In this document: piece by piece, positions 61,748 through 64,000 of the stretch
Numbering within the stretch: the stretch's first letter is position 1
Layout: each line of letters begins with the position of its first letter
Assembly (NCBI GenBank): GCA_963826505.1
Contig: CAWGXG010000007.1
Location: forward strand, 744,001 to 808,000
DNA: 64,000 nucleotides
Direction: 5' to 3'
Source: CAWGXG01 sp963826505
GTDB taxonomy: Bacteria; Chloroflexota; Anaerolineae; Aggregatilineales; Aggregatilineaceae
Translations under genes and position numbers: made by a program
The notes under the pieces: generated by a model
Told to the model about the DNA's origin: nothing
The model's database searches: none
The model's input: the letters and a program-made list of their open reading frames with translations, nothing else

Positions 61748-64000
61748 CTATTCGACTTTGATGTCCGTCGGTATCACAATCGACGTATTGGTCGGCGCCG
61801 GCGTACTGGTGCGTGTCGGCGTGCGTGTTGGTGTTCGGGACGGCGTGAACGTGGCCGTGACGGGCGCGGGCGTGTATGTGGCCGTCGGCGTGTTGGTCTT
61901 TGTCGGCGTGTTGGTCTTCGACGGCGTATACGTCTGTGTCGGCGTGCGCGTTGGCGTGCGCGTGTTGGTCGGCGTGCGCGTCCGCGACGGTGTGTAGGTC
62001 ATCGACGGTGTGTAGGTCCGTGACGGCGTGTAGGTCATCGACGGTGTATAGGTCCGTGACGGCGTGAACGTGATCGACGGGGTGCGCGTGGGTGTGCGCG
62101 TGGGCGTCGGTGTACGTGTAGGCGTGACGGATGCCGTAGGTGTGGCCGACGGCGGCAGAATCTCCGGCAGAACAGCCGGGCAGATGTAATTGATCGTGAA
62201 CGACGTATTGCTGAAGTCGTAGTCGCGATAGTTGAACGGGGATTGATCCAACCGGCCTGAGGTCGCGTCGAAGTCAAACCACACGTTGATCGTCTGCGAA
62301 GGCTGGATCACCGGGTTCACGAGCCAATTGGCTCCGCCGGAGGTCCCACTGGCGGGTGATGTGTTCACCGTTCCTGCCGGATCCCACATTCTAACCGTTG
62401 CCGGGTCGAATGGAGAGGATCCGCCGACTGAGACGAAGTCGAGATTGATCGGTGGTAACGAGCGCCCCGCAGAGGCCCAGTCGATGCTGAAGCCGGTGAT
62501 GGAGGCGGGCAGCGTATCGGCGTTGCGGATCGTGAAGCGCACGATGGCGTTGTTCTCGAAGCCACCAAAGGCAACGATGTAGTTGCCGCAGACCGGTGCG
62601 GTCGCCGTTTCTGTAATCGGCGATGGTGTGTAGGTGGACGTCGGCAGTGTGAAGTCGTCGCCGGTGATTTCCAGCATACAGTCATTCGCCGGATCGTAGG
62701 CGGTGCCGCCCCACGTCGTGCTGAAATACAGCTTTGTCCCTACGAACTGCCCCGGAATCATGTAATCGGACAAGCGAAGCGGGCCGTTCGAGAACCGGAT
62801 GCGCAGCGATGTCACCTGGTTGGGATCGAACCGGCGCAACAGGTAAGCGGGGGCATCGTTGTTCCAATGCGGATCGGTGTAATCGGCGATAGTGGGCGGA
62901 GTGTAGCCCGGCCCATACCAGAACCGGTCACGCCCTGCAATGCGCATATCATCTGCGTACATATTCGGATAGAGCGTCAACTGCGGCCACTGCAACTCAA
63001 CCCGCGTAATGAAGAAGGGCGCGGTCAAGTTGTTGTTATCGACGCGAATGTCGACGTAGTTGTCCACAAACACGATGGCCTGGTCTAGCGGATGCCACAA
63101 TTCAATCTCATCGCAGGACGGGGCTGGCGTAGAAGTGACCGTGGCCGTTGTCGTGGCCGAAGAACTCGCGGTCGGCGTCAGCGTGTCGGTCGGCGTGTCG
63201 GTCGTGGTTGGCGTCTGCGACGGTTCTTTGGTGTTCGACGGTGTAAAGGTGGGCAGCAAGAGTTGGAACGGGATGTTGACCACGCGCGTCGATCGGAACG
63301 ATTCATTGATCATCACGCGGCGCGCTTGAAGCTGCACATAGTCCACCAAACCGAGCGGCGTGATCAGGGGATGATTGAAGAAAACGATAATTTCGACGGC
63401 ATCGCCGGGTCCCCCTACGTCGTACTGATTGATACCATACTGCGTGGGTTCTTGAACGGTACACAACCGCTCGTTGCGATCCTGGCTGGGTTGATAGCGC
63501 GCGGGCATATCGCTGGCAACGGGCGGACGTGAACTGCAGACCCACACATGAAACCATCCCGGTTGGTTGTCGGCAACGGTTTCGGTGGTCAGTTCAACAC
63601 CCGCGGCGTTATCCAGCCCGACGTAGTGATCGCCCTTCTTGACGCCCAAGCCAGCCGCGCCAATACGCGCCCGCTTGACGATCGAAGGGAGACGCGCCAT
63701 GTCCGAGCGCAGCCACTGATCTTCTTCTGAACCGGGTTGGCAGTCATATCCCCAGTGGCGGACGAATGCATCATCTACCCCGGTTGTGCAGGGGACGAGC
63801 GCGTCCAGAATTTCTTGTTTGCGCTGCTCTTCAGACACTGAACTGGCCGAGAAGGTGTAGCCCAAGACATCTGCCACGTCTTGGGCATCCCATTGGCCTG
63901 TAACGGCATAACGTGCTGCCGTACGCGCCGCATTTTGCAGGGTAACCCATGCCTGGAAGATGCGGGCAAACTCGATGACGCCAAACATCATCATCAGTAG
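61748..64000 (-). CDS. TadE-like pseudopilin protein with Thr-Pro repeat tail, 5' end outside window
   Basis: At least 748 residues; the frame is open to the window edge, so the true start is missing. The visible N-terminus MMMFGVIEFARIFQAWVTLQNAARTAARYAVTG is the second half of a TadE/TadG membrane segment. Two large extracellular beta domains follow, separated by a Thr/Ser/Pro linker (TPTTTDTPTDTLTPTAS). The second type recurs (DNNNLTAPFFITRVELQW; RNADTLPASITGFSIDW). The last 110 residues are TP repeats. It is likely a surface or pilus-tip protein. Confidence 0.78.
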   Translation of the reverse strand, partial: LLMMMFGVIEFARIFQAWVTLQNAARTAARYAVTGQWDAQDVADVLGYTFSASSVSEEQRKQEILDALVPCTTGVDDAFVRHWGYDCQPGSEEDQWLRSDMARLPSIVKRARIGAAGLGVKKGDHYVGLDNAAGVELTTETVADNQPGWFHVWVCSSRPPVASDMPARYQPSQDRNERLCTVQEPTQYGINQYDVGGPGDAVEIIVFFNHPLITPLGLVDYVQLQARRVMINESFRSTRVVNIPFQLLLPTFTPSNTKEPSQTPTTTDTPTDTLTPTASSSATTTATVTSTPAPSCDEIELWHPLDQAIVFVDNYVDIRVDNNNLTAPFFITRVELQWPQLTLYPNMYADDMRIAGRDRFWYGPGYTPPTIADYTDPHWNNDAPAYLLRRFDPNQVTSLRIRFSNGPLRLSDYMIPGQFVGTKLYFSTTWGGTAYDPANDCMLEITGDDFTLPTSTYTPSPITETATAPVCGNYIVAFGGFENNAIVRFTIRNADTLPASITGFSIDWASAGRSLPPINLDFVSVGGSSPFDPATVRMWDPAGTVNTSPASGTSGGANWLVNPVIQPSQTINVWFDFDATSGRLDQSPFNYRDYDFSNTSFTINYICPAVLPEILPPSATPTASVTPTRTPTPTRTPTRTPSITFTPSRTYTPSMTYTPSRTYTPSMTYTPSRTRTPTNTRTPTRTPTQTYTPSKTNTPTKTNTPTATYTPAPVTATFTPSRTPTRTPTRTSTPAPTNTSIVIPTDIKVE
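61795..62120. repeat. Degenerate repeat array encoding the Thr-Pro tail
   Basis: Units such as GTGTAGGTCATCGACGG and GTGTAGGTCCGTGACGG alternate with a period near 30 nt at about 61990-62065, and shorter 6- and 12-nt units (GGCGTGCGCGT) flank them. On the minus strand they code YTPSMTYTPSR and RTPT units within the TadE-like gene. The array is prone to slippage. Confidence 0.7.

Noticed and set aside
61795..62120. A CRISPR array
   Set aside because: The repeats are in frame, degenerate, without unique spacers, and encode the Thr-Pro tail of a surface protein.

Overview
The window reads as a GC-rich bacterial chromosome segment, most likely from Chloroflexota (probably an Anaerolineae-like lineage). 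This is inferred from the gene repertoire: a zinc-type S4, an ABC-2/SpoIIM fusion, a Ycf45/SpoIIIAA-R3H ATPase, a soluble-adenylyl-cyclase-like protein, Thr-Pro repeat tails and Flp/TadE pilus parts. No 16S gene is present to confirm it.

Layout. 1-12.3 kb (+): the spc/alpha ribosomal super-operon from rpmC through rpsI, with secY, map, rpoA and truA; adk, infA and rpmJ are absent from their usual places. About fourteen of these essential genes carry one or more 1-nt frameshifts, nearly all net insertions, which points to sequence error rather than gene decay. 12.4-18.6 kb (+): SH3 protein, MazG, a CDP-alcohol phosphatidyltransferase, Lgt and an ABC exporter with a SpoIIM domain, plus tRNA-Pro(CGG) on the minus strand. 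18.6-26.5 kb: metallo-beta-lactamase-fold hydrolase, small cNMP-binding protein, GNAT-like protein, R3H ATPase, Tmk, Hsp20, cupin and a SIMPL-domain protein.

26.6-34.3 kb (-) is the most unusual part. It is a tight six-gene operon: MinD-like ATPase; winged-helix/cNMP-binding/degenerate ParA-like protein; membrane GAF protein; B-box-like zinc protein; stand-alone winged-helix protein; and a 1056-residue protein with the domain order of animal soluble adenylyl cyclase (two cyclase domains, NTPase, helical tail). Two of the proteins share the same winged-helix module. I propose it is an undescribed signalling/ATPase module.

34.4-37.9 kb (-): E1alpha, E1beta and E2 of a branched-chain 2-oxo-acid dehydrogenase type complex. 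38-47.6 kb: aldo/keto reductase, SnoaL-like protein, an MFS + FGGY-kinase pair, and a carbohydrate ABC operon (binding protein, two permeases, PfkB kinase, no ATPase). 48.0-48.3 kb: a lone Flp pilin with a well-formed promoter and leader hairpin. 48.9-55.9 kb (+): a complete branched-chain amino-acid-type ABC transporter with oversized permeases. 56-61.6 kb: lipoprotein, Gfo/Idh oxidoreductase, cupin, membrane proteins and a CcdA-TlpA fusion. The window ends inside a TadE-like protein with a Thr-Pro repeat tail.

Functional themes: core translation, envelope lipid and lipoprotein synthesis, import of sugars and amino acids with matching kinases and a 2-oxo-acid dehydrogenase, thiol-redox export, and cyclic-nucleotide-type signalling.
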